This document shows positions 18,995-25,869 of a stretch of 64,000 nt of DNA, one piece after another. The translations under genes were made by a program, and so were the position numbers. The stretch comes from Comamonadaceae bacterium CG12_big_fil_rev_8_21_14_0_65_59_15 (lineage in GTDB: Bacteria; Pseudomonadota; Gammaproteobacteria; Burkholderiales; Burkholderiaceae_C), in the NCBI GenBank assembly GCA_002786915.1, contig PCUV01000094.1, forward strand, positions 92,264 to 156,263. The letters are read 5' to 3'. A model generated the notes under the pieces. It saw only the letters and a program-made list of their open reading frames with translations. It had not been told where the DNA came from and did not search any database. Within the stretch, counting starts at the first letter, position 1; each line of letters begins with the position of its first letter.

Positions 18995-19318
18995 ATGCAT
19001 CAACCACTTTACTCAGTCAGAGAAACCGTACTGTTTCAAAGTTTGGTAGCAACGATCCTAACTGACTGTGAGCGCACCGAGTTTATTGACTCAATTGCGG
19101 CGAACCCTTTGGTCGGTGACGTGATTCCTGGTGCGGGAGGTTTGCGTAAAGTTCGGTGGCGGCGTGAAGGAATGGGCAAAAGCGGTGGTGCCAGGGTGAT
19201 TTATTTCAACCAGCTTGCCAACGGTGAGGTGGTGCTTTTATGGATTTACGCCAAGTCCAAACTTGACAATGTACGTCCCGAGTTTTTATTGAAATTGAAG
19301 GAGAGACTCAATGCCTAA
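18995..19318 (+). CDS. RelE/HigB-like toxin of a type II toxin-antitoxin pair
   Basis: The 107-residue protein carries the pattern of the HigB/RelE-like family (COG4737 type): IDSIAANPLVGDVIPGAGGLRKVRW, then GKSGGARVIYFNQLANGEVVLLWIYAKSKLDN. Members are ribosome-dependent or free mRNA endonucleases. The start MHQPLYSVRET fits homologues. The stop overlaps the antitoxin start by eight bases, the usual coupling, with the toxin gene first. The AT-rich upstream DNA and position between metabolic blocks suggest an acquired unit. Confidence 0.82.
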   Translation: MHQPLYSVRETVLFQSLVATILTDCERTEFIDSIAANPLVGDVIPGAGGLRKVRWRREGMGKSGGARVIYFNQLANGEVVLLWIYAKSKLDNVRPEFLLKLKERLNA

Positions 19319-19649
19319 AAATGCCCCAATCCCCGCAGAATTCTGGAACGGGGTTGACCCGGATGTCGCCGAATTTGAGCGCGGTTTGCTGGAGTCTATT
19401 GACCAGATGAACCGAGGTGAGTTTGGCCGGGTAACAACGCCCAGTGAAATCATGGCGCGTCGAGTTGGGCGGCCGGTGGGTTCGTTCAAAGCCGCCCCCA
19501 AGGTGCCAACAACCATTCGACTGTCACCTGAGGTGTCTGCCGCATTCAGGGCCACAGGGAACGGCTGGCAAAGTCGAATTGATGCTGCTTTGAAAGAATG
19601 GCTAAAAGCGAACTCTGGCAACATGAAGACTGCACAGCATTCAATTTGA
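19311..19649 (+). CDS. Antitoxin, BrnA/DUF4415-like
   Basis: The 112-residue protein contains RRVGRPVGSFKAAPKVPTTI followed by RLSPEVSAAFRATGNGWQ, the ribbon-helix-helix-like signature of the DUF4415/BrnA antitoxins, which bind DNA through this part. The N-terminal 60 residues, acidic and helical, would wrap the toxin. It overlaps the toxin gene by eight bases (toxin first), so it is probably translated by coupling. The operators at 18945-18979 are the likely targets. A HigB-like toxin paired with this antitoxin type is known but less common than the HTH-type partner. Confidence 0.8.
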   Translation: MPKNAPIPAEFWNGVDPDVAEFERGLLESIDQMNRGEFGRVTTPSEIMARRVGRPVGSFKAAPKVPTTIRLSPEVSAAFRATGNGWQSRIDAALKEWLKANSGNMKTAQHSI

Positions 19650-19831
19650 GGAAAGCTGATTGATGCATTCGAGCCATGTCAAGCCATTTACAGAATGCAG
19701 TTTCTAACGAAGAGTACCGAATTGGACTCCCGGTGACCAGCCGTTCGTAAAGACCTGCAACCGCTGCAATTCGGACAGCCAAAACGGCACCATCGCGTCG
19801 CGCGTGCTCGGCGCACCAGACCAATTGGAAC

Positions 19832-19882
19832 AAATTATCTCAAGCCCTTATCAATCAAGCGCTAGCAGCTATTGAAGTAATA
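19832..19882. repeat. Dispersed palindromic repeat copy abutting metF
   Basis: On the minus strand it reads TATTACTTCAATAGCTGCTA followed by GCGCTTGATTGATAAGGGCT and a short tail. It is one of the cleanest copies and immediately follows the metF stop, which lies at the repeat edge (TTTGATATTAC). The gap 19650-19831 before it shows no gene I can support. Confidence 0.7.
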
Positions 19883-20722
19883 TCAAACGCCGAGCCGTTT
19901 GCAGATTTCCAGCACCGCCGCGCTCTGGTTCATGGTGTAGAAATGCAAGCCCGGCGCACCACCGGCGCGCAATTGCTCGCACAAGCTGGTCACCACATCC
20001 AGCCCAAAGGCTTTGATGCTGGCGCTGTCGTCACCCAAGCTTTGCAGGCGCAACCGGATCCAGCGCGGAATCTCGGCTCCACAGGCATCGCTGAAACGCA
20101 TCAACTGACTAGAGCTTGCAATCGGCATGATGCCCGGCACCACCGGCACGCGCACTCCAAGCGCATCGGCATCTTCAATGAACCTGAAGTACGCGTCGGG
20201 GTTGTAAAAGTATTGCGTGATGGCCGAATCAGCCCCCGCCTGCACCTTGGCGGCAAAGGCTTTCACATCGCTCTCGGGTGACTTGGCCTGCGGATGCATC
20301 TCGGGGTAAGCCGCCACCTCAATGTGAAAGGTGTCGCCCGTTTCGGCCCGGATAAAGGCGACCAGGTCGCTGGCGTAGTGAAACTCGCCACCGGTACCAA
20401 AACCGCTGGGCAAATCACCGCGCAAAGCCACCAGACGGCGCACGCCCATGGTTTGCAGCGTGGCGAGCTGTTCACGCACCCGCTCGTGCGTGGCGCCGAT
20501 GCAAGAGATGTGCGACGCGGCAGCCACGCCCTCACTCAGAATAGCCGCCACGGTACTGAACGTGCCCTCTTGCGTGGAGCCGCCGGCACCAAAGGTGACC
20601 GAGCAAAACTCCGGCTTGAGCGCGTACAACTGCTGGCGCACCGCGCGCAACTTGTCCACGCCTTCGGGGGTTTTGGGTGGGAAAAATTCGACGCTGATGG
20701 GGAAACGGGGCGATGCTGTCAT
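19883..20722 (-). CDS. metF: 5,10-methylenetetrahydrofolate reductase
   Basis: The 279-residue flavoprotein reduces 5,10-methylene-THF to 5-methyl-THF for methionine synthesis. FPISVEFFPPKTPEG at the N-terminus, CSVTFGAGGST, and VPVVPGIMPIASSSQLMRFS are all typical. ATG 20722 is preceded by GGAG. In related genomes it follows ahcY and tlyA; here a DUF4062 gene and an XRE gene lie between tlyA and metF, with a 39-base gap before metF, so transcription may now depend on the inserted genes' promoter. Its last codon and stop sit at the edge of a dispersed repeat. Confidence 0.95.
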   Translation of the reverse strand: MTASPRFPISVEFFPPKTPEGVDKLRAVRQQLYALKPEFCSVTFGAGGSTQEGTFSTVAAILSEGVAAASHISCIGATHERVREQLATLQTMGVRRLVALRGDLPSGFGTGGEFHYASDLVAFIRAETGDTFHIEVAAYPEMHPQAKSPESDVKAFAAKVQAGADSAITQYFYNPDAYFRFIEDADALGVRVPVVPGIMPIASSSQLMRFSDACGAEIPRWIRLRLQSLGDDSASIKAFGLDVVTSLCEQLRAGGAPGLHFYTMNQSAAVLEICKRLGV

Positions 20723-20761
20723 GATGAAACTCCAAAAAATTTAACCATTAGTGGAACAAGG

Positions 20762-22276
20762 TCACTGCGCGCTTGTGGTTTGCGCTTGACCTTGCCCTTT
20801 GGCTGTCAGCCGATATTTTTGCGTCGGACTATTGGGCGAGTCCGGTAGCGTTCGCTCAATCAGCCCCGCTGCGAGCGCCGGTTCAATGTAGTTTTTGAAA
20901 AAATTGACGCGCGACTTCAACCCAACAGCGGTCATCAGGTCAGCCCTGCTCATTTCACCGACGACTGCATTTATAAGCTGACTTACTTGCTCTGTTACTT
21001 GCTCTGTTACTTGCTCTGTTACTTGCTCTGTTACTTGATTAATCTCCCCGCCCACATGCGCCAGCGCCAGTTCTGGCTTGCGCCAGATGGTGGTCACAAA
21101 GCCGTCGGTCACACCAAAAGTGGGCTCAGGCAAACCGTGCGCGGTGCAGCGCGCGATCATGTCGCCGGTGCCCGTGCCCATGCGCTCGATGTATTTGGCC
21201 AGGTACAGCGGTTCGGCAATCAAGGGGTTGGCGGGGTACGAGCCGTGTGGTTGGCGCAGTGACTGCAAGCTCAAACCGGGTGGAAGGCCACCCGGGTTCC
21301 AGACTTCGAGCCGATCAGCAAACAGCATCACCTGCACACTGGCAGTGCTGGTGTATTCGCGGTGGGCAATGGCATTGACGATGGCTTCAGACACCACTTC
21401 AGGGGGAATTTCATAGGCGGTGGGCGCTTGGGCACTGAACGCGCGCGTACCTACGGCCAGGTTGATTTTGGACAGCACAAAGTTCACGGCCTGGTCCACC
21501 AGCTCAAACAGCGTGCCTTTATAGACTTGGTAGAACGGAATGGGCTTTTGCCGCTGGGTGCCGTGAAAGTGGGCGCACTTGACCTCTGCGTTGTAGATAA
21601 AGCGCTGCGGCTCTTTGCCAAACAGCAGCACGGCGGCGTGGGTGGGGACATCGTTTCTGAGCAGGCGCAGTTGCGTCAGCACCGTTTGGGGCACTGCATC
21701 CTCAGCCAATGGGAAGTTGCGCGCGCTGCGTGCAGTGCGCAAAAAGCTCTGTATCTTCTCGGTGGACAGGTCGGCCTGGGTAGCATCACGGCAGGCGCTG
21801 GCATCAAACGGGATAAAGCGTAGCAACTCATGCGCTTGCAGGTAGTCCACCAACGAGGCATACACAGCGGGATGCAGGTCGGCGCTGGTTTGGAAACGCC
21901 GGCGCACTACCTGGCTGCTGGCATGCTGAATCAGCGCTTGCATTTTGGGGTGTTTGGCGTGGTCAGTTTCGCCTTTCACGTAGATCAGCCGGGCTTTGTG
22001 CAGATGGGTGGCGCGGTTGAATTCGTGCTCGGTGGGGGAAACGCCTTGGGCATCTTCAAAACCATAGCTGTCGCCAAACAGACCCAGATAAATATCGCAA
22101 CTGGCTACCTGTGCCAGGTAAGCGGTACTGGCTTGCTGGTCAATAGCTGGCAGTTCCTCGAATAAGAACGGCTCAAAAAAACGCCGCAACAACGGGTCGG
22201 TACGCACATAGTCAGCCAGCGCCGCACGCTCAAGCGCAAACTCTTTATGAACGCTGCTGATGAAGATGCGTTTCAT
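20762..22276 (-). CDS. DUF4062 - HATPase_c_4 - winged-helix protein
   Basis: The 504-residue protein starts MKRIFISSVHKEFALERAAL, the DUF4062 pattern, continuing with CDIYLGLFGDSYGF (residues 1-150; a TIR-like fold has been suggested for this family). A central ATP-binding part follows (about 200-400) with EAIVNAIAHREYTSTASVQV and LEVWNPGGLPPGLS, the HATPase_c_4 signature seen in AlbA_2/RecG-like regulators. Then comes a repeated linker (TEQV four times) and a winged-helix-like C-terminus (LMTAVGLKSRVNFFKNYIEP). Relatives occur in accessory and defence-rich regions, but their function is not settled. It sits with an XRE gene inside the ahcY-tlyA-metF cluster, which points to insertion by transfer. 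Confidence 0.75.
   Translation of the reverse strand: MKRIFISSVHKEFALERAALADYVRTDPLLRRFFEPFLFEELPAIDQQASTAYLAQVASCDIYLGLFGDSYGFEDAQGVSPTEHEFNRATHLHKARLIYVKGETDHAKHPKMQALIQHASSQVVRRRFQTSADLHPAVYASLVDYLQAHELLRFIPFDASACRDATQADLSTEKIQSFLRTARSARNFPLAEDAVPQTVLTQLRLLRNDVPTHAAVLLFGKEPQRFIYNAEVKCAHFHGTQRQKPIPFYQVYKGTLFELVDQAVNFVLSKINLAVGTRAFSAQAPTAYEIPPEVVSEAIVNAIAHREYTSTASVQVMLFADRLEVWNPGGLPPGLSLQSLRQPHGSYPANPLIAEPLYLAKYIERMGTGTGDMIARCTAHGLPEPTFGVTDGFVTTIWRKPELALAHVGGEINQVTEQVTEQVTEQVTEQVSQLINAVVGEMSRADLMTAVGLKSRVNFFKNYIEPALAAGLIERTLPDSPNSPTQKYRLTAKGQGQAQTTSAQ
20987..21036. repeat. 12-bp tandem repeat (4 units) inside the DUF4062 gene
   Basis: Four units of TTGCTCTGTTAC encode (V)TEQ repeats in the linker between the ATPase and winged-helix parts. 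Because the unit is 12 bases, loss or gain of units keeps the frame, so it can vary in length without breaking the protein. Confidence 0.85.
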
Positions 22277-22352
22277 GAAGCGGATGGAATTTACTGGCTA
22301 AACCGATCTATTGCTGCAAATGCCAATGGGCAAGTCGGCTTATTTATTAAGC

Positions 22353-22679
22353 TCAGGCCGCCATCAAAACCTGTGTGGTGCCACGTTGCGATCCGGCGGT
22401 GGGACGAATCAAGAAATCAACGTCATAGCCGATCGCATTGAAAAATTCCAGCAGTTTTTCTGACGAAAAGTTATCAAGCCGATAGTTCAGCAGCGCTGAC
22501 ACATTGGGTTGCGCCAGACCCAGCCGTGCCCCAATCTCTGATTGCTTCAAATGCAGTGCCTTGATGCGTTCGTTTAAGCGCATGGCCAAGACCAACTTGG
22601 TCTTGATCTCTTCGGATTGTGCCAGCCCCAGTTCGGCAAAAACATTGCCGCTACTGCGCAAAAACGTTGTGTCATTCAT
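22353..22679 (-). CDS. XRE-family regulator (HTH_37 antitoxin-like), without a visible toxin partner
   Basis: The 108-residue protein reads FLRSSGNVFAELGLAQSEE at the N-terminus and LKQSEIGARLGLAQPNVSAL as a helix-turn-helix. This is the COG5606/HTH_37 family of antitoxins, normally the second gene after a RelE-like toxin. Here the space upstream (22680-22770) is too short for a toxin, and none lies downstream. It may be an orphan antitoxin or the dedicated regulator of the DUF4062 gene that follows after 76 bases. ATG 22679 fits the family; an extended start at 22712 adds 11 residues. Confidence 0.75.
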   Translation of the reverse strand: MNDTTFLRSSGNVFAELGLAQSEEIKTKLVLAMRLNERIKALHLKQSEIGARLGLAQPNVSALLNYRLDNFSSEKLLEFFNAIGYDVDFLIRPTAGSQRGTTQVLMAA

Positions 22680-22740
22680 CTGGGCTTTAGCTGCCTTTTG
22701 CATACCATTCAAGAATTTTTTCGGCTGCCATGCTGAATTC

Positions 22741-22757
22741 TATATACAAACATATAT
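22741..22757. promoter_or_regulatory. Candidate operator/promoter of the XRE-DUF4062 pair
   Basis: TATATACAAACATATA is a near-palindrome (TATAT-n6-ATATA type) in the short gap between tlyA and the XRE gene. XRE regulators bind such sites at their own promoters, and the AT-rich hexamers would serve as -10 elements for the leftward genes. Its role is inferred from position only. Confidence 0.35.
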
Positions 22758-22770
22758 TTCCAGCATCCCA

Positions 22771-23601
22771 TCAAGCTCCATCACTCTTTCTCTGCGCGCA
22801 GATAAAAAACTCCCGGTTGCCGTCACCCCCGGTGATGGGCGAATCAAACCAATGGGTGACCTTCAAACCCAGGGCGGCGCAGGCCTCTCGCAAGCGCTGC
22901 TCTACGATCAGGTACAGAGCGGTGTCTTTGACAATGCCGCCCTTGCCCACCTGGCCGGGTTGCAGTTCAAACTGCGGCTTCACCAGCGTCAGCAGTCGGC
23001 CACCGCCTTTGAGCAACGGCAGCACCGCTGGCAGCACCAGCGTTTGCGAGATAAAGGACAGGTCGGCCACGATCAGATCGAATTCAGGCGCCCAGCCAGC
23101 GGCTTCTTTGGTTGCTGAATCTTGATGATCAAACTGACCATCAGCCACCGCGTGGTCTGCATAAGCAGCTATCAAATCAGAGGCGTCCAGTGCACGCGCA
23201 TTGACCCCTTCGACACACAGCACACGCGCGTCGGCGCGCAGCTTGGGGTGCAACTGGGCACTGCCCACATCGACACCGACGACCAAACGCGCACCGTGTT
23301 GCAACAGGCAATCGGTGAAGCCGCCCGTGCTCTGGCCGACATCCAGACACTGCCAGCCCCGCACGTCCAGCCCGGTCTGTTTCAGCGCGGCCTCCAGCTT
23401 GAGCCCGCCGCGCGACACGTAACGCGCCTCGGCATCGTCTTGTAGTTCCAGCGGCGCATCGGCGGGCACGTCGTCGCCATTCTTGGTCACGCGCCGCCAG
23501 GCGTCGCCCTGCTGCCACAGCACGCCGCCAGCGATCAGGCGTTGCGCCTGGCTACGGGTGCTGGCCAGGCCGCGCTGCACCAGCAGTTGGTCAATGCGCA
23601 T
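22771..23601 (-). CDS. TlyA-family rRNA methyltransferase
   Basis: The 276-residue protein has an N-terminal S4 RNA-binding domain (MRIDQLLVQRGLASTRSQAQ) and a Rossmann methyltransferase (CLDVGQSTGGFTDCLLQHGA, with LIVADLSFISQ). TlyA enzymes 2'-O-methylate 16S/23S rRNA; the annotation haemolysin is historical. An upstream in-frame extension to 23670 is an artefact of a repeat that translates as IPAYAGMT, so ATG 23601 is used. Residues DLIAAYADHAVADGQFDH correspond to DNA (about 23155-23181) resembling the dispersed repeat, and this stretch may be a repeat-derived loop. It lies 172 bases downstream of ahcY. Confidence 0.88.
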   Translation of the reverse strand: MRIDQLLVQRGLASTRSQAQRLIAGGVLWQQGDAWRRVTKNGDDVPADAPLELQDDAEARYVSRGGLKLEAALKQTGLDVRGWQCLDVGQSTGGFTDCLLQHGARLVVGVDVGSAQLHPKLRADARVLCVEGVNARALDASDLIAAYADHAVADGQFDHQDSATKEAAGWAPEFDLIVADLSFISQTLVLPAVLPLLKGGGRLLTLVKPQFELQPGQVGKGGIVKDTALYLIVEQRLREACAALGLKVTHWFDSPITGGDGNREFFICAQRKSDGA

Positions 23602-23632
23602 CTGTTTCTTAGCGAGAAAAACGCCGAGCTTC

Positions 23633-23700
23633 GTCATTCCCGCGTAGGCGGGAATCCAGCATCTGAGCAACCCCTGGATTCCCGCCTGCGCGGGAATGAC
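23633..23700. repeat. GTCATTCCCGCG-type inverted repeat (PAYAGMT repeat)
   Basis: Two 27-base arms, 23633-23659 and 23674-23700, form an inverted repeat with one mismatch around a 14-base loop; the arms begin GTCATTCCCGCG. A degenerate extra arm follows up to about 23740. This is the widespread proteobacterial repeat whose reading yields IPAYAGMT. It lies between ahcY and tlyA and could form a transcript hairpin there. Confidence 0.85.
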
Positions 23701-23772
23701 GGGAATGACAGGGATGTGCGCAGGAATGACGGGGCAATTTCATCATTGGGGGCGGCTGTGCAGTCGTGGCAG

Positions 23773-25248
23773 TTAGTAGCGGTAGGCATCCGTCTTGTAC
23801 GGGCCGTCCACCGACACGCCAATGTAGGCGGCCTGCTCGGGGGTCAACTGGCTCAGTTGCGCGCCCACTTTTTTCAGGTGCAGGCGCGCCACTTTTTCGT
23901 CCAGATGCTTGGGCAGCACATACACCTTGCCCACTTTGTAGTCTTTGGACTTGGTGAACAGTTCGATCTGCGCAATGGTCTGGTTGGCAAAGCTTGAGCT
24001 CATGACAAAGCTGGGGTGACCGGTGCCGCAACCCAGGTTCACCAGGCGGCCCTTGGCCAGCAAAATAATGCGCTTGGGAGGTGTCTTGCCCTTGGCCGGA
24101 AAGATCACATGGTCCACCTGCGGCTTGATCTCTTCCCACTTGCATTTGGACAGGGAGGCCACGTCAATCTCATTGTCAAAGTGACCGATGTTGCAGACTA
24201 TTGACTGGTCTTTCATGGCCGCCATGTGCTTGTAGGTAACCACATTCAGGTTGCCAGTGGCAGTGACAAAAATATCGGCCTTGTCAGCGGCGTATTCCAT
24301 CGTCACGACCTTGAAGCCTTCCATGGCCGCTTGCAAGGCGTTGATCGGGTCCACTTCGGTCACCCACACCTGGGCAGACAGGGCACGCAACGCCTGGGCG
24401 CAGCCCTTGCCCACGTCACCGTAGCCCGCCACCAGCGCCACCTTGCCTGCGATCATCACGTCGGTGGCGCGCTTGATGCCGTCCACCAGCGATTCGCGGC
24501 AACCGTAGAGGTTGTCAAATTTGCTCTTGGTGACCGAGTCGTTGACGTTGATGGCGCGCAGTTTCAGGTCGCCCTTGGCGCTCATGTCGTTCAGGCGGTG
24601 CACGCCGGTGGTGGTTTCTTCGGTCACGCCGATGATGTTCTTGATGCGGCGGCTGTACCAGGAGGGGTCCACCTTGAGCTTGGCCTTGATGGCATTGAAC
24701 AGGCACACTTCTTCTTCGCTGCTGGGCTTGTCGAGCAGCTTGGGGTTCTTTTCGGCCTTGGTGCCCAGGTGCATCAACAAGGTGGCATCGCCGCCATCGT
24801 CCAGAATCATGTTCGGGCCCTCAAGCGCCGTGCCCTTTTTGCCACCAAACTCAAAAATGCGGTGCGTGTAGTCCCAGTAATCGGCCAGCGACTCGCCCTT
24901 GACAGCAAACACCGGTGTGCCGCCAGCGGCAATCGCCGCAGCGGCGTGGTCTTGCGTGGAAAAGATGTTGCACGAGGCCCAGCGCACCTGCGCGCCCAGC
25001 GCTTTCAGGGTTTCGATCAGCACGGCGGTCTGAATCGTCATGTGCAGGCTGCCGGTAATGCGCGCGCCCTTGAGCGGCTGGCTCTTGGCGAATTCTTCGC
25101 GAATCGCCATCAGACCGGGCATTTCGGTCTCGGCAATGTTGAGCTCTTTGCGGCCCCAGTCGGCCAGACCGATGTCGGCAATGACGTAATCGGCAGCGGG
25201 GGTGGCCGGGGTAGAAGATTGGACAGATTTTTTGGCGACTGCGCGCAT
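23773..25248 (-). CDS. ahcY: Adenosylhomocysteinase (S-adenosyl-L-homocysteine hydrolase)
   Basis: The 491-residue NAD-dependent enzyme splits S-adenosylhomocysteine into adenosine and homocysteine, recycling the product of methylation. [15 protein letters not shown], the NAD motif [16 protein letters not shown], and GHFDNEIDV are present. The length includes the extra segment usual in bacterial and plant enzymes. The gene is preceded by an SAH riboswitch (25327-25434), so it should be switched on by its own substrate. A MITE-like element lies right upstream of that riboswitch. The C-terminal KTDAYRY ending is conserved. Confidence 0.97.
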   Translation of the reverse strand: MRAVAKKSVQSSTPATPAADYVIADIGLADWGRKELNIAETEMPGLMAIREEFAKSQPLKGARITGSLHMTIQTAVLIETLKALGAQVRWASCNIFSTQDHAAAAIAAGGTPVFAVKGESLADYWDYTHRIFEFGGKKGTALEGPNMILDDGGDATLLMHLGTKAEKNPKLLDKPSSEEEVCLFNAIKAKLKVDPSWYSRRIKNIIGVTEETTTGVHRLNDMSAKGDLKLRAINVNDSVTKSKFDNLYGCRESLVDGIKRATDVMIAGKVALVAGYGDVGKGCAQALRALSAQVWVTEVDPINALQAAMEGFKVVTMEYAADKADIFVTATGNLNVVTYKHMAAMKDQSIVCNIGHFDNEIDVASLSKCKWEEIKPQVDHVIFPAKGKTPPKRIILLAKGRLVNLGCGTGHPSFVMSSSFANQTIAQIELFTKSKDYKVGKVYVLPKHLDEKVARLHLKKVGAQLSQLTPEQAAYIGVSVDGPYKTDAYRY

Positions 25249-25326
25249 GGTTCACTCCAGAAGTTGACAACAACAACCACCGTGACGATGCGACATGCTG
25301 AAAGAGACTCACCGCACCAGACACTG

Positions 25327-25434
25327 TGGGTGAGCGCCGTTGTGAAACGCCAGGCCGTGCGGCCCGAGCGGGTTCCGAGCCTCACTCTGCACCAGCATCT
25401 TGTCGCTTGGCGAGAGCTGCAACGCTCCTCGGAA
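25327..25434 (-). promoter_or_regulatory. SAH riboswitch of ahcY
   Basis: Read leftward, the leader contains CCGAGGAGCGTTGCAGCTC, a helix closed by GGCTCGG, and downstream CACAACGGCGCTCACCCA. This is the conserved architecture of the SAH riboswitch, where GAGCG pairs with CGCTC in a pseudoknot. The class binds S-adenosylhomocysteine and raises ahcY expression. It lies about 80 bases before the ahcY start. A TACAAT box (on the plus strand ATTGTA, 25443-25448) is placed correctly to be the -10 element. Confidence 0.88.
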
Positions 25435-25446
25435 TGGCGCGGATTG

Positions 25447-25612
25447 TAGGACACTCTGCATAACTCTGGCGAGAGTGTGGTAGTACGGATCGGGATGGGA
25501 TGCAAGGCGCGTTTTGCAGCCAATAGCCGTAGCTATTGGCAAAAAATGCAACGCCGCAGACCGCCCGAGGCCGTGCTGCCACAACTCGCAGGGAGTTATG
25601 CAGAGTGTCCTA
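25447..25612. mobile_element. MITE-like long palindromic element upstream of ahcY
   Basis: A 20-base terminal inverted repeat, TAGGACACTCTGCATAACTC at 25447-25466, matches exactly the complement of 25593-25612. The similarity continues inward with mismatches (GTGTGGTAGTACGG versus TTGTGGCAGCACGG) to a central GCCAATAGCcgtaGCTATTGGC, so the whole 166 bases is one imperfect palindrome. TTG flanks both ends as a possible 3-bp target duplication. It has no coding capacity. Such elements are moved by transposases in trans; the parent transposase is not in the window. Confidence 0.75.
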
Positions 25613-25618
25613 TTGAAG

Positions 25619-25650
25619 TCAAAAAAAAAGCCACCCAAAAAGGATGGCTT
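25619..25650 (-). terminator. Rho-independent terminator after the sensor kinase gene
   Basis: On the minus strand AGCCATCC, loop TTTTT and GGGTGGCT (stem 25629-25636 with 25642-25649) are followed by nine T residues. It ends the leftward two-component unit and separates it from the ahcY promoter. Confidence 0.85.
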
Positions 25651-25794
25651 ATAAAGTTCCTCGAGGAGAGGAACGTCGTTGGAAACTTCACGATGACCCA
25701 AAAACTGCGTCGAACCGATTCGCCCAAATGTTTTTGCTTCAGAGACTGTGACAGCAGCTGTCTAGGACTTTATCGGTTCAATGCGGGCTTGGGT

Positions 25795-25812
25795 ATCCCC
25801 CGTTCGGGGGAT
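25795..25812. terminator. Hairpin ATCCCCC-GTTC-GGGGGAT
   Basis: A perfect 7-bp stem with a GTTC loop, followed on the plus strand by TTTT. No rightward gene ends here, so on the minus strand it may only be a structured 3' end of the kinase transcript. The surrounding 25651-25869 shows also a GACAG-CAG-CTGTC palindrome (25749 region) but no gene. Confidence 0.35.
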
Positions 25813-25869
25813 TTTGCGTACTTTTTTGTAAATAAATGGTCGTTTGGCAGTACCACAAGCGCCAAAACG

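Noticed and set aside
19546..19833. 95-codon minus-strand frame over the antitoxin end and following gap
   Set aside because: It overlaps the antitoxin gene antisense and has no recognisable domain; the gap looks non-coding or relic.
20987..21036. CRISPR-like short repeat cluster
   Set aside because: The units are contiguous 12-mers in a coding frame without spacers.
23602..23670. Upstream extension of tlyA (MLRCWIPAYAGMTKLGV)
   Set aside because: This is the reading of the GTCATTCCCGCG repeat, not part of the protein.
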